Notes under the pieces: generated by a model
Told to the model about the DNA's origin: nothing
What the model saw: the letters and a program-made list of their open reading frames with translations, nothing else
Databases searched by the model: none
DNA from: Granulibacter bethesdensis
GTDB lineage: Bacteria; Pseudomonadota; Alphaproteobacteria; Acetobacterales; Acetobacteraceae
Direction of reading: 5' to 3'
Length of the DNA: 64,000 nucleotides
Assembly (NCBI RefSeq): GCF_001889545.1
Contig: NZ_CP018194.1
Span: 186,001-250,000, forward strand
Position numbers and translations under genes: made by a program
Shown here: in pieces, positions 44,644-53,485 of the stretch
How the letters are laid out: each line of letters begins with the position of its first letter
Position numbering within the stretch: the first letter of the stretch is position 1

Positions 44644-47600
44644 ATGGCACTAGGCAGTGCCGCCGTTTCAGCTGAACGGCAGAGGCTGCGGGAATATTGG
44701 CGGCAGCTGGCTGAAGAGGCCTACCGGTCTGGCGAACATGCCATGGAGCAGGGGCAGTGGCAGGAAGCCGCTTTCTGGCTGTCCCGGGCCACGCGTCTGT
44801 CTCCGCGTCAGGACACGATCCGGCTGTTATCGGCGCTTCTGAAGCTGCGGCGGGGTGATCCGACCGCAAAGGCCGATTTTGAAACACTTGCACGACAGTA
44901 TGAAACGACCGAAATCCTCTCCGGTCTGGCGACTATGCAGGTGCTGGGCGGTGATCTGACGCAGGCTGCCGTCACCGTTCAACGACTTCTCTCACGTATC
45001 CGGCATGATGTCTGGCCGATAGCACATGAATTGCTGATGACGGTGAGCAGGGCAGCAGGACTGACCGGATGGTGCCGTCTGTCAGCCAAGGGGCAGGTTC
45101 ATGCCTATGAGGTCGGGACCGGTGATGCAGACCCTGCCAGCCTCAGTTTCATCCTTGATGGGATAAGGCTGGAAACAGCGCCTTCCATGCAGACGTTGGT
45201 GGCGGGTCATTTTCTGGATGTGCGCAGCGGGAACCGGCCTTTGCTGGGATCGCCGTTTGATCTTGTGGCGATGTATCGCGTGCAGGGCTGGATCGACTGG
45301 AATAAAGACGGGGATGTGCAGGGCTGGGCCTGGCATCCGGGCTGCCCTGATGCTGATCCGCTGCTGTCGGTCATCTCCGCTGACGGGCACTCGTACGGTC
45401 CGTTCACGGCCCATGAACCGGCGGAGAAAGTGGGTCTCGATACACCTTTTGCCCGCCCCCGGCGCATTCATGTGCCGCTGGGTATATGGGATGGCACCGG
45501 GCTGGTCTCGGTTCGCGATGTGCGGGGCAATGATCTTTTGGGCAGTCCGCTTGATCCGCATCTGGTCCCTTTGCTGAAATTGCAGCAGCAGGGCGATGGA
45601 GCGGCTTTTGCCCCCGCGATCAGGCCGGTGCGTGCTCTGGCCCGTGCATTACCGGTTTCTGCACCGGCCCTTCCCTGTCCTGCGGACACACTGCCGGAGA
45701 TGAAGCCCCTGGTCCCGTTGCGCTGCGGGCCTGTAGCGGAGAGCCTGTCGACCGCCTCCCCTGTTGAGACAGGGCGGCCTGTCTCCATCGTGATACCGGT
45801 TTATGGTGGCGGAGCCGTGGTGCGTGCCTGTCTGGAGTCTGTGCTCGACACGGTCCCTGGCTCGACCGAGATCATCATTGTGAATGATGCCGGTTACGAT
45901 GCCGCACTTCTGGAGCATTTGCAGGCTCTTGCCGGGCAGGGGCGTATCAGTCTGCTGCATCAGGCCCGCAATCGGGGATTTCCATCCACAGTCAATCTTG
46001 GCATGCGGGCGACTGGGGCCGGGCGGGACGTGGTGTTGCTGAACAGTGATACGCTGGTGCCGAAAGGCTGGCTGGATCGGTTACAGAAAGCCGCCTGTGC
46101 GGCAGCGGATATCGGGACGGCAACGCCTTTTTCGAACGATGCCTCAATCCTGAGCTATCCGCAGGAGGAGGGGCGCTGGCCTCTGCCTGATCGTGCTGAA
46201 ACAGAGCAGTTCGCCCTGTTTGCTCGTCAGGCCAACAAGGACCGGGTGATTGATATTCCGGTTGCGGTCGGGTTCTGCATGTATATCCGCCGGGACTGCC
46301 TCGATGAGGTCGGTGTTTTCCGGGATGATGTCTTTGCGCAGGGTTATGGCGAGGAGAATGATTTCTGCCTGCGTGCCCGTGCTTTGGGCTGGCGTCATGT
46401 GGTGGCAACGGGTGCTTTCGTCGCGCATGTAGGGGGCGGCAGCTTCGGAGAGGGCCGGTCGCGTCTGGCAGCCCGCAATGAATCGATCCTCTCCGCGCTG
46501 CATCCGGGCTATCACGACATGGTGGCGGCCTGGCGTGCCCGCAACCCGCTGCATGCCAGCCGCCGGGCGATGGATGTTCTGCGTTTCCGGGCAGCTCTGC
46601 CTGACAGGCCTGCGGTCCTGATGATCACCCATGATCGGGGCGGAGGGGTGCAGCGACAGATTGAGACCCGGATGGCTCTTTTCCATCAGGCAGGCCGCAA
46701 TGTTATCGTCCTGCGTCCGGTCATGATTGAGGAGACAGCCTCTTATGAGGGTTGGACCGTGCTCGACACCGGGTTTGCCGATCACTATCCCCATTTGCGG
46801 CATCGTATGCCCCGGGACAGGCCTGCATTGCTGCGGCTGTTGCGCCAGATCAAGGTGGAGCGGGTGGAACTGCACCATCTGCTTGGCCATGACCACGCCG
46901 TGGCCGGTCTGGCTGCAGCTCTGGGTGTGCCGCAGGATATGCACGTGCATGATTATGCCGCGTTTTGCCCCCGCATCGCCCTGATGAGTCCGGCCCGGCG
47001 CTATTGCGGGGAGCCTGAGATCGATCAGTGTGAACGTTGCATCGCCGAGGGAGGCAGTCATCTGGAGGAGTCAATCAGTGTTGCAGCCCTGCGCCGCCGC
47101 TCGCAGCGCGATCTGATGGAGGCTGCGCAGGTCATCACCCCCTCACAGGATGTGGCACGGCGCATGCGGCGCCATTTCCCGGCTCTGCATCCCATCATTG
47201 TGCCATGGGAAGAGGGGGCTGATGTCGTGGCCATGACCTCGGGAGCCATGACCTCTGCAATGGATAATGATATGGCGGCATGGGGTTCGCTGGCGGATCA
47301 TGTTTGCGTGATCTGTGTTATCGGCGCGATCGGTGCTGAAAAAGGTTTTGATTGTCTGCTGGAGGCCGCAAGGGATGCGGCAGCGCGTTCCCTCCCGCTT
47401 CGTTTCGTTCTGGTCGGGCATAGTGTTGATGATCCCGCCCTGCTTGAGACAGGTTATGTCCGAATCACCGGCCGTTACAGCGATGATGATTTGCCCGCTC
47501 TGATCGTGGCCCAGAAGGCGAAAATGGCATGGATTCCCTCGATCTGGCCTGAAACGTGGTGTTTCACGCTCAGCGAGGCATGGCGGGCGGGGCTTCCCGT

Positions 47601-47790
47601 GGCGGCCTTCGACCTCGGTACGGTGGCAGAGCGTATTAAAAACGCTCAGGCGCATCAGAGCCATGCCGGCCTTGTGATGCCGCTTGGCATTCCTGTTCAA
47701 ATTATCAACGATACATTTCTGTCATGTCAGATGGACAGAACAGGCTTTGCACCTCCTGCAAATCGGGTAAACAGGATTCAGTTTTGCTGA
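44644..47790 (+). CDS. Large bifunctional glycosyltransferase (GT2 plus GT4) with TPR-like N-terminus
   Basis: The protein has 1048 residues. Residues 1-125 form a TPR-like helical part (EEAYRSGEHAMEQGQWQEAAFWLSRA). A beta-rich module of unknown family spans about 150-340 and includes DVQGWAWHPGCPDADPLLSV. A GT2 domain starts near 380 (VSIVIPVYGGGAVVRACLES, the NSDTLVPKGW acidic metal site, GEENDFCLRARALGW). A GT4-type domain runs from about 655 to the end (MITHDRGGGVQRQIETRM, IGAIGAEKGFDCLLEAA, LSEAWRAGLPVAAFD). It probably builds a short glycan on a sugar or protein acceptor. The TPR region hints at protein substrate binding, but this is not proven. Confidence 0.87.
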   Translation: MALGSAAVSAERQRLREYWRQLAEEAYRSGEHAMEQGQWQEAAFWLSRATRLSPRQDTIRLLSALLKLRRGDPTAKADFETLARQYETTEILSGLATMQVLGGDLTQAAVTVQRLLSRIRHDVWPIAHELLMTVSRAAGLTGWCRLSAKGQVHAYEVGTGDADPASLSFILDGIRLETAPSMQTLVAGHFLDVRSGNRPLLGSPFDLVAMYRVQGWIDWNKDGDVQGWAWHPGCPDADPLLSVISADGHSYGPFTAHEPAEKVGLDTPFARPRRIHVPLGIWDGTGLVSVRDVRGNDLLGSPLDPHLVPLLKLQQQGDGAAFAPAIRPVRALARALPVSAPALPCPADTLPEMKPLVPLRCGPVAESLSTASPVETGRPVSIVIPVYGGGAVVRACLESVLDTVPGSTEIIIVNDAGYDAALLEHLQALAGQGRISLLHQARNRGFPSTVNLGMRATGAGRDVVLLNSDTLVPKGWLDRLQKAACAAADIGTATPFSNDASILSYPQEEGRWPLPDRAETEQFALFARQANKDRVIDIPVAVGFCMYIRRDCLDEVGVFRDDVFAQGYGEENDFCLRARALGWRHVVATGAFVAHVGGGSFGEGRSRLAARNESILSALHPGYHDMVAAWRARNPLHASRRAMDVLRFRAALPDRPAVLMITHDRGGGVQRQIETRMALFHQAGRNVIVLRPVMIEETASYEGWTVLDTGFADHYPHLRHRMPRDRPALLRLLRQIKVERVELHHLLGHDHAVAGLAAALGVPQDMHVHDYAAFCPRIALMSPARRYCGEPEIDQCERCIAEGGSHLEESISVAALRRRSQRDLMEAAQVITPSQDVARRMRRHFPALHPIIVPWEEGADVVAMTSGAMTSAMDNDMAAWGSLADHVCVICVIGAIGAEKGFDCLLEAARDAAARSLPLRFVLVGHSVDDPALLETGYVRITGRYSDDDLPALIVAQKAKMAWIPSIWPETWCFTLSEAWRAGLPVAAFDLGTVAERIKNAQAHQSHAGLVMPLGIPVQIINDTFLSCQMDRTGFAPPANRVNRIQFC

Positions 47791-47871
47791 ATACGGCGAA
47801 AGCAGTTCTGACAGACAAAAGAAGCAGCCGAAAAACAAGTTTCTTTTGCACAATGGAGAGCGAGATTACGC

Positions 47872-49008
47872 ATGTCTGAAGGCTTGTTTGCCGGGCAAAA
47901 TCCGGCCCAGTCACGACTGGGGCAAGGTGCTCCCGGAAATGTGGCCGCACCATCGGGTGCGGATCAGCAGGCTGCTGCACAGAACACAGCCTCCCGTATC
48001 ATGAGCGAAATTCAGGTTTCTGCGCATGTCATGAAGCTGGATCCCGGGCTGTTCTGCTTTGTCCAGACGCCAAGCCCCAATCGTCCGTTGGACAATAGCG
48101 GCCTTCCAGCGATCCGGGTTTCCCTGCCGCCAGGACATGAATACCGTCCCCATGCCATTTCGGTGACCTCTTTCCGTGAAGATGGATGGCTGTACGGCCC
48201 CGCCGATGCGGCGCTGGTGCGGGTCATGCAGCCGCAGGCTCAGGTGCTGGTCACGATTTACCAGCAACCCGGCCAGCAGGATTCCGCACCCCGGTTACAG
48301 GTGCTGCGTCTGGCTGATGGAGTGCCTGTTGGCTCTGTTCCCTCCGCTCCGCCCCTTCAGCCCGGTTTCATGCAGCCGGGGGTAGTGCATCCTTCGGGTC
48401 TGATGCCGCAGGTGGGTGTCCCCCCACAGGGCATCCCCCCACAGGGCATCCCGCAAGGTATGCAACAGGGTGCCCCCCAAGGGCCGGCTCAGTCATTTGA
48501 ACCGGTCAGAACGCCATCTGGTGCCATTCCCGATATTATTGCTCATATCCGTATGCAGGGGGATGTCGGCGACCAGTTGGGTGAATGGATTGGCGAGCGA
48601 GGCAGCACCCGCTGGATCGAGGGCTTTATGATCATGCCGCAAAGCCTGATCGATCCGAAAGATATCGAATATCAGGGCGTTCTTGGCCGTGGCTGGTTGT
48701 CCCCGTGGATGGAAGGCGGCCAGCTTTGCGGCAGCCGGGGCATGGCATTGCCGTTGCTGGGACTGAAGGCGCGGTTGCGGAACAGGGCCGCCGAAGCTTT
48801 CGACCTGAGCTACGAGGGCAGTTTCGTGGATGGGACGGCTATTGGGCCGTTGGCAGGCGGGGAGACGCTCGAAGCGTCCAGTATGGCTCCCCTGGAAGCG
48901 TTCCGGGTCATTCTGCACCCCAAAACCGATGCCACCCAGCCTGCTTCCAAGGCATCAACCCGTAAAGCAACATCCTCGGCCCGGACAGGGGCACGGCGCA
49001 ACGCGTGA
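47872..49008 (+). CDS. Unknown protein with ChW-like C-terminal domain; candidate T1SS cargo
   Basis: The 378-residue product is not a family I can name. GGAGAGCG precedes the ATG. The N-terminus (residues 1-45) is Gln/Ala/Gly-rich and has no signal peptide or membrane helix. A first domain at about 45-150 contains DPGLFCFVQTPSPNRPLD and AISVTSFREDGWLYGPADAA. A flexible linker repeats PPQGI/PQGM/PQG at about 180-205. The region 265-345 has a GWLSPWMEGGQLCGSRGMAL segment and a repeated YEGSFVDGTAIG-like half. This resembles the clostridial hydrophobic W (ChW) domain of surface proteins. The tail is Lys/Arg/Ser/Thr-rich. It is bracketed by glycosyltransferases within a type I secretion locus. 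Confidence 0.7.
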   Translation: MSEGLFAGQNPAQSRLGQGAPGNVAAPSGADQQAAAQNTASRIMSEIQVSAHVMKLDPGLFCFVQTPSPNRPLDNSGLPAIRVSLPPGHEYRPHAISVTSFREDGWLYGPADAALVRVMQPQAQVLVTIYQQPGQQDSAPRLQVLRLADGVPVGSVPSAPPLQPGFMQPGVVHPSGLMPQVGVPPQGIPPQGIPQGMQQGAPQGPAQSFEPVRTPSGAIPDIIAHIRMQGDVGDQLGEWIGERGSTRWIEGFMIMPQSLIDPKDIEYQGVLGRGWLSPWMEGGQLCGSRGMALPLLGLKARLRNRAAEAFDLSYEGSFVDGTAIGPLAGGETLEASSMAPLEAFRVILHPKTDATQPASKASTRKATSSARTGARRNA

Positions 49009-49033
49009 AGCCGAATACAAGCTATTTGAAATA

Positions 49034-49074
49034 AAAAGGTGCAGCACCACTTCTAAATAGGTGCTGCCCCTTTT
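49034..49074 (+). terminator. Terminator after the ChW-like protein gene
   Basis: AAAAGGTGCAGCACC pairs with GGTGCTGCCCCTTTT (one mismatch) around an 11-nt loop, with a T-run at the end. It lies 26 bp past the stop and may partly or fully separate the last glycosyltransferase. Confidence 0.75.
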
Positions 49075-49101
49075 CGGGCTATTACCTGATATGGATTTGA
49101 T

Positions 49102-50328
49102 GTGAAATTCCTGTTTGTCCATCAGAATTTTCCGGGACAGTTTTTGCATATTGTCCGCTCACTGGCGGAGGAAAACCGGCATGAAATTATCTTCCTGACG
49201 GAGGAAAACCCCAATTTTCTGGGGGGCGTCCGGAAAATGGTCTACCGGATGTTGCGCCAGCCAGAGCCAAATGTTCACCTGCATGCCAGAGATATGGAAC
49301 TGGCAGCGATAAGGGCAGAGGCGGTTGCATCGGCTGCGCGTAATCTGCTGCTGCTCGGGTTCAGGCCTGATATCATTATCGGCCACCATGGCTGGGGAGA
49401 ATTGCTGAACCTGCAGGATATCTGGCCGGGGGTTCCCCTGCTTGGATATTTCGAATTTTTTTATCGCACCTATGGCACGGATGTGAATTTCGATCCTGAA
49501 TTCCCGAGCGGGCCTGATTTCCTGCCCAATGTGCGTAACAAGAATGTTGTCAACCTGCTGGCGTTGCAACTGGATGGTATGGGGCAGACCCCCACACGGT
49601 TCCAGCTGGAGACATATCCGGAATGGGCGAGGGAGCGGATTCGGGTCATTCCTGAAGGCGCTGATCTGGAGGCCTGCACGCCTGATCCGGCGATTCGCAA
49701 GAAACCCTATCAGCTGCGTGACTTCCATGTTGCGCCGGATGAAAAGTTGATCACCTTCGTATCACGTGACCTGGAGCCTTATCGCGGCTATCACATCATG
49801 GTCCGTGCCTTGCCAAAGATTCTGGCAGCCCGCCCCGATGTGAAAGCGATTCTCGTCGGCAGGGACGGGGTCAGCTATGGCGCGCGGCCCATGAACACCA
49901 CCTGGAAAGAGCATTTCCTGAACGAACAGGCCGGGCGTCTGGATATGAGCCGGGTCTGTTTACCGGGGCGTATCGAGCATGATGAGTTCTTAAAGCTGCT
50001 CCAGCGGTCGAATGCGCATGTCTATCTGACCTACCCCTTCGTGCTGTCCTGGTCGCTCCGGGAGGCCATGGCGACGGGTTGCGCCATTATCGGCAGCGAT
50101 ACAGCGCCGGTATTGGAATTTCTGACGCATGAGGAAAATGCGTTGATCACGCCATGCCTCGATCCTGACAAGTTGGCGGATTCTGTCCTGCGTCTGCTGT
50201 CAGATGAAAAGCTTGAGAAAAAACTGCGCCGCAATGCCCGGCGCTATGCGGAGAAGCATCTCCGCATGGAGGACCATCTGGCCAGTTTCCGCGCCCTGAT
50301 CTCTGAAATGACGGGACAGGAACTGTAA
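49102..50328 (+). CDS. GT4 family glycosyltransferase
   Basis: The protein is 408 residues. The N-terminal acceptor domain (MKFLFVHQNFPGQFLHIVRS, IIGHHGWGELLNLQDIWPGVPLLGYFEFFY) matches the Glyco_trans_4_4 type. The C-terminal Rossmann domain has TFVSRDLEPYRGYHIMVRAL, ILVGRDGVSYG, VCLPGRIEHDEFLKLLQRS and the nucleotide-sugar E-x7-E region SWSLREAMATGCAIIGSDTAPVLEF. No membrane helix is present. It is last in the one-strand T1SS locus, after a terminator-like hairpin, and ends at a bidirectional terminator shared with ppa. Donor and acceptor are not evident. Confidence 0.92.
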   Translation: MKFLFVHQNFPGQFLHIVRSLAEENRHEIIFLTEENPNFLGGVRKMVYRMLRQPEPNVHLHARDMELAAIRAEAVASAARNLLLLGFRPDIIIGHHGWGELLNLQDIWPGVPLLGYFEFFYRTYGTDVNFDPEFPSGPDFLPNVRNKNVVNLLALQLDGMGQTPTRFQLETYPEWARERIRVIPEGADLEACTPDPAIRKKPYQLRDFHVAPDEKLITFVSRDLEPYRGYHIMVRALPKILAARPDVKAILVGRDGVSYGARPMNTTWKEHFLNEQAGRLDMSRVCLPGRIEHDEFLKLLQRSNAHVYLTYPFVLSWSLREAMATGCAIIGSDTAPVLEFLTHEENALITPCLDPDKLADSVLRLLSDEKLEKKLRRNARRYAEKHLRMEDHLASFRALISEMTGQEL

Positions 50329-50363
50329 CCCGTCAGGCCCTATCCGGCGACGCTGATATAAAA

Positions 50364-50401
50364 GGGGCGGCAGGTGTTTTTCCTGTCCGCCCCGTTTTTT
50401 T
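50364..50401. terminator. Bidirectional terminator between the GT4 gene and ppa
   Basis: GGGGCGGCAGG pairs with CCTGTCCGCCCC (one bulged base) and is followed by a run of seven T. On the other strand the stem is followed by TTTTAT. It serves the two convergent genes. Confidence 0.88.
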
Positions 50402-50924
50402 ATTTCGCTGCGCGCTGGATGGAGGCGGTGATGGCTGCCTCGGCAGCGGCCTTGTCGCCCCAGCCGGTGACCTTCACCCATTTGTTGGGTTCCAGATCCT
50501 TGTAGCGCGTGAAGAAATGCTCGATCGCTTTGCGGGTGATTTCCGGCAGATCCTCGATCTTTTCCACCGTGCTGAACTGCGGATGCACCTTGTCATGCGG
50601 GACGCAGATGATCTTTTCGTCGATCCCGCTTTCGTCTTCCATGTTCAGAACGCCGATCGGGCGGGCGCGAATCACGGCACCGGGCACCACGGGGGCGGGG
50701 GTCAGGACCAGCGCATCCGCCGGATCGCCATCATCGGCCAGTGTGCCGGGAATGAAACCATAGGAAGCCGGGTAGGCCATGGGTGTGAACAGGAAACGGT
50801 CCACGATCACGGCGCCGGATTCCTTGTCCACCTCGTATTTCACCGCGGAACCCTGCGGAATTTCGATCACGACATTGATGTCACTGGGGGGCTGCTTGCC
50901 AATGGCCAGCTTGCTGACGTCCAT
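50400..50924 (-). CDS. ppa: Inorganic pyrophosphatase
   Basis: This 174-residue family I pyrophosphatase hydrolyses PPi to phosphate and drives biosynthetic reactions. It has the usual hexameric-enzyme length and the signature [11 protein letters not shown] with the Mg-binding Asp residues. The opening [26 protein letters not shown] and [16 protein letters not shown] are canonical. It is a single-gene unit. Confidence 0.97.
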   Translation of the reverse strand: MDVSKLAIGKQPPSDINVVIEIPQGSAVKYEVDKESGAVIVDRFLFTPMAYPASYGFIPGTLADDGDPADALVLTPAPVVPGAVIRARPIGVLNMEDESGIDEKIICVPHDKVHPQFSTVEKIEDLPEITRKAIEHFFTRYKDLEPNKWVKVTGWGDKAAAEAAITASIQRAAK

Positions 50925-51084
50925 GAGAGGATACTCGTCTCGTTAAAGAAAAAGGTCGGCGCACCGTAACGGCCAGAGTTGTCCTTGCCAACATGGCGTA
51001 GTTGTGGTTCCCCTGCCTTCGCACCGTGTCGTACCGGGTGGGGGTGTTATTCTCCGACTGGTGGCGGCGGCGCGATACTCTCAT

Positions 51085-51157
51085 GCGCCTGTAGCTCAAT
51101 GGTTAGAGCGGACCGCTCATAACGGTTTGGTTGCGGGTTCGAGTCCTGCCGGGCGCA
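51085..51157 (+). tRNA. tRNA with anticodon CAT (elongator Met or Ile2)
   Basis: The 73-nt gene without encoded CCA has acceptor stem GCGCCTG/CGGGCGC (one T-G pair), discriminator A, and D-arm TAGCTCAATGGTTAGAGCG. The anticodon loop is CTCATAA in stem CCG/CGG and the T-arm contains GGTTCGAGTCC. It lacks initiator features such as the C1-A72 mismatch and three G-C pairs at the loop, so it is not fMet. Elongator Met and lysidine-modified Ile2 cannot be separated from sequence alone. Confidence 0.9.
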
Positions 51158-51224
51158 TATTTCGATCTCCGTCGGCCGCGGCTTTTTCAGACGCGGCCGA
51201 CCGGTCAACCGCCGGGAGCCAGAT

Positions 51225-52904
51225 ATGGCCAGCTACCAGTATGTCTATGTGATGAAGGATGTGACGAAGGCTTATCCGGGTGGCCGGGAAGTCTTCAAGG
51301 GCATTACCCTGTCCTTCCTGCCGGGCGTGAAGATTGGCGTGCTGGGTGTCAACGGTGCCGGTAAATCGACCCTGATGAAAATCATGGCCGGGATCGAAAA
51401 GGAATATGGCGGTGAGGCCTGGGCCGCGGAAGGCGCCCGGGTCGGTTATCTGTCGCAGGAGCCACAACTCGACCCCACCAAAACGGTGGCGGAAAATGTC
51501 GGCGAGGCGTTTGCGGAGCTGAAAGCGGCGATCGACCGCTTCAATGAAATTTCCATGGCGTTTGCTGAACCCATGGATGATGACAAGATGAACGAATTGC
51601 TGGCCGAGCAGGCCATGTTGCAGGAAAAGATCGACGCCGAGGATGGCTGGGATCTGGACCGGCGTGTTGAAATCGCGCTGGACGCGCTGCGCTGCCCGCC
51701 GCCGGAGGCTTTGGTGGACCGGCTGTCCGGTGGTGAGCGCCGTCGTGTTGCACTGTGCCGTCTGCTGCTGGAGAAGCCCGATCTGCTGCTGCTGGACGAA
51801 CCGACCAACCATCTGGATGCGGAAAGCGTGTCCTGGCTGGAACGCACGCTGCGCGATTATGCGGGCACGGTGATGGTCGTCACCCATGACCGTTACTTCC
51901 TGGACAACGTGACCAACTGGATTCTGGAAATCGAGCGGGGCCGTGGCTATCCGTTCGAGGGCAACTACTCCTCCTGGCTGGAACAGAAGCGCAAGCGTCT
52001 GGCGCAGGAAGAAAAGGAAGAGAGCAACCGCCAGCGCGCCCTGGCGGCGGAGCAGGAATGGATTCAGTCCAGCCCCCGTGCCCGTCAGGCCAAGAGCAAG
52101 GCCCGTATCCAGCGTTATGAGGAATTGCTGAACAAGTCTCAGGAACAGGCTGGTGGCGTGGCGGATATCGTGATTCCGCCCGGCCCCCGTCTGGGCGGCA
52201 CGGTGATCGAGGCAGAGGATCTGCGTAAATCCTTCGGTAATCGCCTGCTGATCGACGGGCTGAATTTCAAGTTGCCGCCGGGTGGTATCGTCGGCGTCAT
52301 CGGCCCGAACGGTGCGGGCAAAACGACACTGTTCCGTATGATCACCGGGGTGGAGCAGCCTGATTCCGGTTCCCTCACCGTGGGTGACACCGTGAAGCTG
52401 GGCTATGTGGATCAGAACCGCGACAGTCTGGACGACAACAAGACCGTCTGGGAAGAAATCAGCGGCGGCACGGATGTCATCCATCTGGGCAAGCGCACAG
52501 TGGCCAGCCGGGCCTATGTCGGGGCCTTCAATTTCAAGGGGCCCGATCAGCAGAAAAGAGTCGGCGTGCTGTCAGGCGGTGAGCGTAACCGCGTGCATCT
52601 TGCCAAAATGCTCAAGAGCGAGGCCAATGTGATCCTGCTCGACGAGCCGACCAATGATCTGGACGTTGATACATTGCGGGCCCTGGAAGACGCTCTGGCG
52701 GATTTCGCAGGCTGCGCCGTGATCATCAGCCATGATCGCTGGTTCCTCGATCGTCTTGCAACGCATATCCTCGCCTTCGAAGGCGATAGCCATGTCGAGT
52801 GGTTCGAAGGTAACTTCCAGGCCTATGAAGAGGATAAGCGACGCCGACTTGGCGCCGAGGCCACCGAGCCACATCGTATTAAGTACCGCCCGCTGGAGCG
52901 TTGA
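51225..52904 (+). CDS. ettA: Energy-dependent translational throttle protein EttA (ABC-F)
   Basis: This 559-residue ABC-F protein has no membrane part. It has two ATP-binding cassettes: Walker [13 protein letters not shown] with [16 protein letters not shown], and [12 protein letters not shown] with [15 protein letters not shown]. Between them lie the P-site tRNA interaction motif region and the characteristic basic segment [18 protein letters not shown]. EttA binds the ribosomal E site and gates the first elongation step according to the ATP/ADP ratio. Length and the [18 protein letters not shown] segment fit EttA rather than Uup. The downstream acetyltransferase frame overlaps its 3' end. 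Confidence 0.95.
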   Translation: MASYQYVYVMKDVTKAYPGGREVFKGITLSFLPGVKIGVLGVNGAGKSTLMKIMAGIEKEYGGEAWAAEGARVGYLSQEPQLDPTKTVAENVGEAFAELKAAIDRFNEISMAFAEPMDDDKMNELLAEQAMLQEKIDAEDGWDLDRRVEIALDALRCPPPEALVDRLSGGERRRVALCRLLLEKPDLLLLDEPTNHLDAESVSWLERTLRDYAGTVMVVTHDRYFLDNVTNWILEIERGRGYPFEGNYSSWLEQKRKRLAQEEKEESNRQRALAAEQEWIQSSPRARQAKSKARIQRYEELLNKSQEQAGGVADIVIPPGPRLGGTVIEAEDLRKSFGNRLLIDGLNFKLPPGGIVGVIGPNGAGKTTLFRMITGVEQPDSGSLTVGDTVKLGYVDQNRDSLDDNKTVWEEISGGTDVIHLGKRTVASRAYVGAFNFKGPDQQKRVGVLSGGERNRVHLAKMLKSEANVILLDEPTNDLDVDTLRALEDALADFAGCAVIISHDRWFLDRLATHILAFEGDSHVEWFEGNFQAYEEDKRRRLGAEATEPHRIKYRPLER

Positions 52905-53484
52905 GGACGGGGCGGAGCGCTCTCCCGCTCTTGCCGCGGCTTCTCCTCTGGCGGATCTGATTCCGGCCGGGCGCATTCTGCGCACCGGGCGGCTGTTGCT
53001 GTACCCTGTTACCTATGCCGATCTGCCCGAATTATGCCGGATCAAGGCTGATCCTGGCGTATTCGCCATCATGCTGGGCGGGATTCGTAATTCCCTGCAG
53101 ACAGCGGAGGATCTGGCCGCGGATATTGCTTTCTGGGGTCAGCATAATGTCGGGATGTGGGCGGTGCGGGACGCCCATACCGGCCATTTTGAGGGCCTGA
53201 CTGGTCTGATGGGCCGCCCGGACGGGCGTGGTATGTCGATTCGTTTTGCATTCTGGCCGGAGGCGCGGGGCCGTGGCTATGCCCGTGAAGCGGCCGGAGC
53301 CGCCTTGCGATATGCTCATGATGTTGCAGGGGTGGAACGTGTCATCGGGGTGGCGCGGGAGGAAAACTGGGGTTCCCGCATGGTGCTGGGCAGTATCGGC
53401 ATGCGGCATGCCGACAGTTTTATGCGGGATGGATACCGGATGCTGATTTACGAAAGCTGGCGGATGGGGCGCCCGCCCGCATAG
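52825..53484 (+). CDS. GNAT (RimJ/RimL-like) acetyltransferase
   Basis: This 219-residue GNAT of the ribosomal-protein-alanine type has LRTGRLLLYPVTYADLPELC, LTGLMGRPDGRGMSIRFAFWPEARGRGYAREAAGAAL (acetyl-CoA loop) and GVAREENWGSRMVLGSIGM. The ATG at 52825 lies 80 bp inside ettA. There is no in-frame ATG or GTG between the ettA stop and the first conserved residues, so either the overlap is real or a non-standard start such as CTG or TTG near 52940-52960 is used. The conserved domain begins at about residue 48 of this frame. Confidence 0.8.
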   Translation: MKRISDADLAPRPPSHIVLSTARWSVEDGAERSPALAAASPLADLIPAGRILRTGRLLLYPVTYADLPELCRIKADPGVFAIMLGGIRNSLQTAEDLAADIAFWGQHNVGMWAVRDAHTGHFEGLTGLMGRPDGRGMSIRFAFWPEARGRGYAREAAGAALRYAHDVAGVERVIGVAREENWGSRMVLGSIGMRHADSFMRDGYRMLIYESWRMGRPPA

Positions 53485-53485
53485 G

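Noticed and set aside
48417-48470. Short GC-rich tandem repeat as a CRISPR or mobile element
   Set aside because: It is a coding repeat (PPQGI units) inside the linker of the ChW-like protein.
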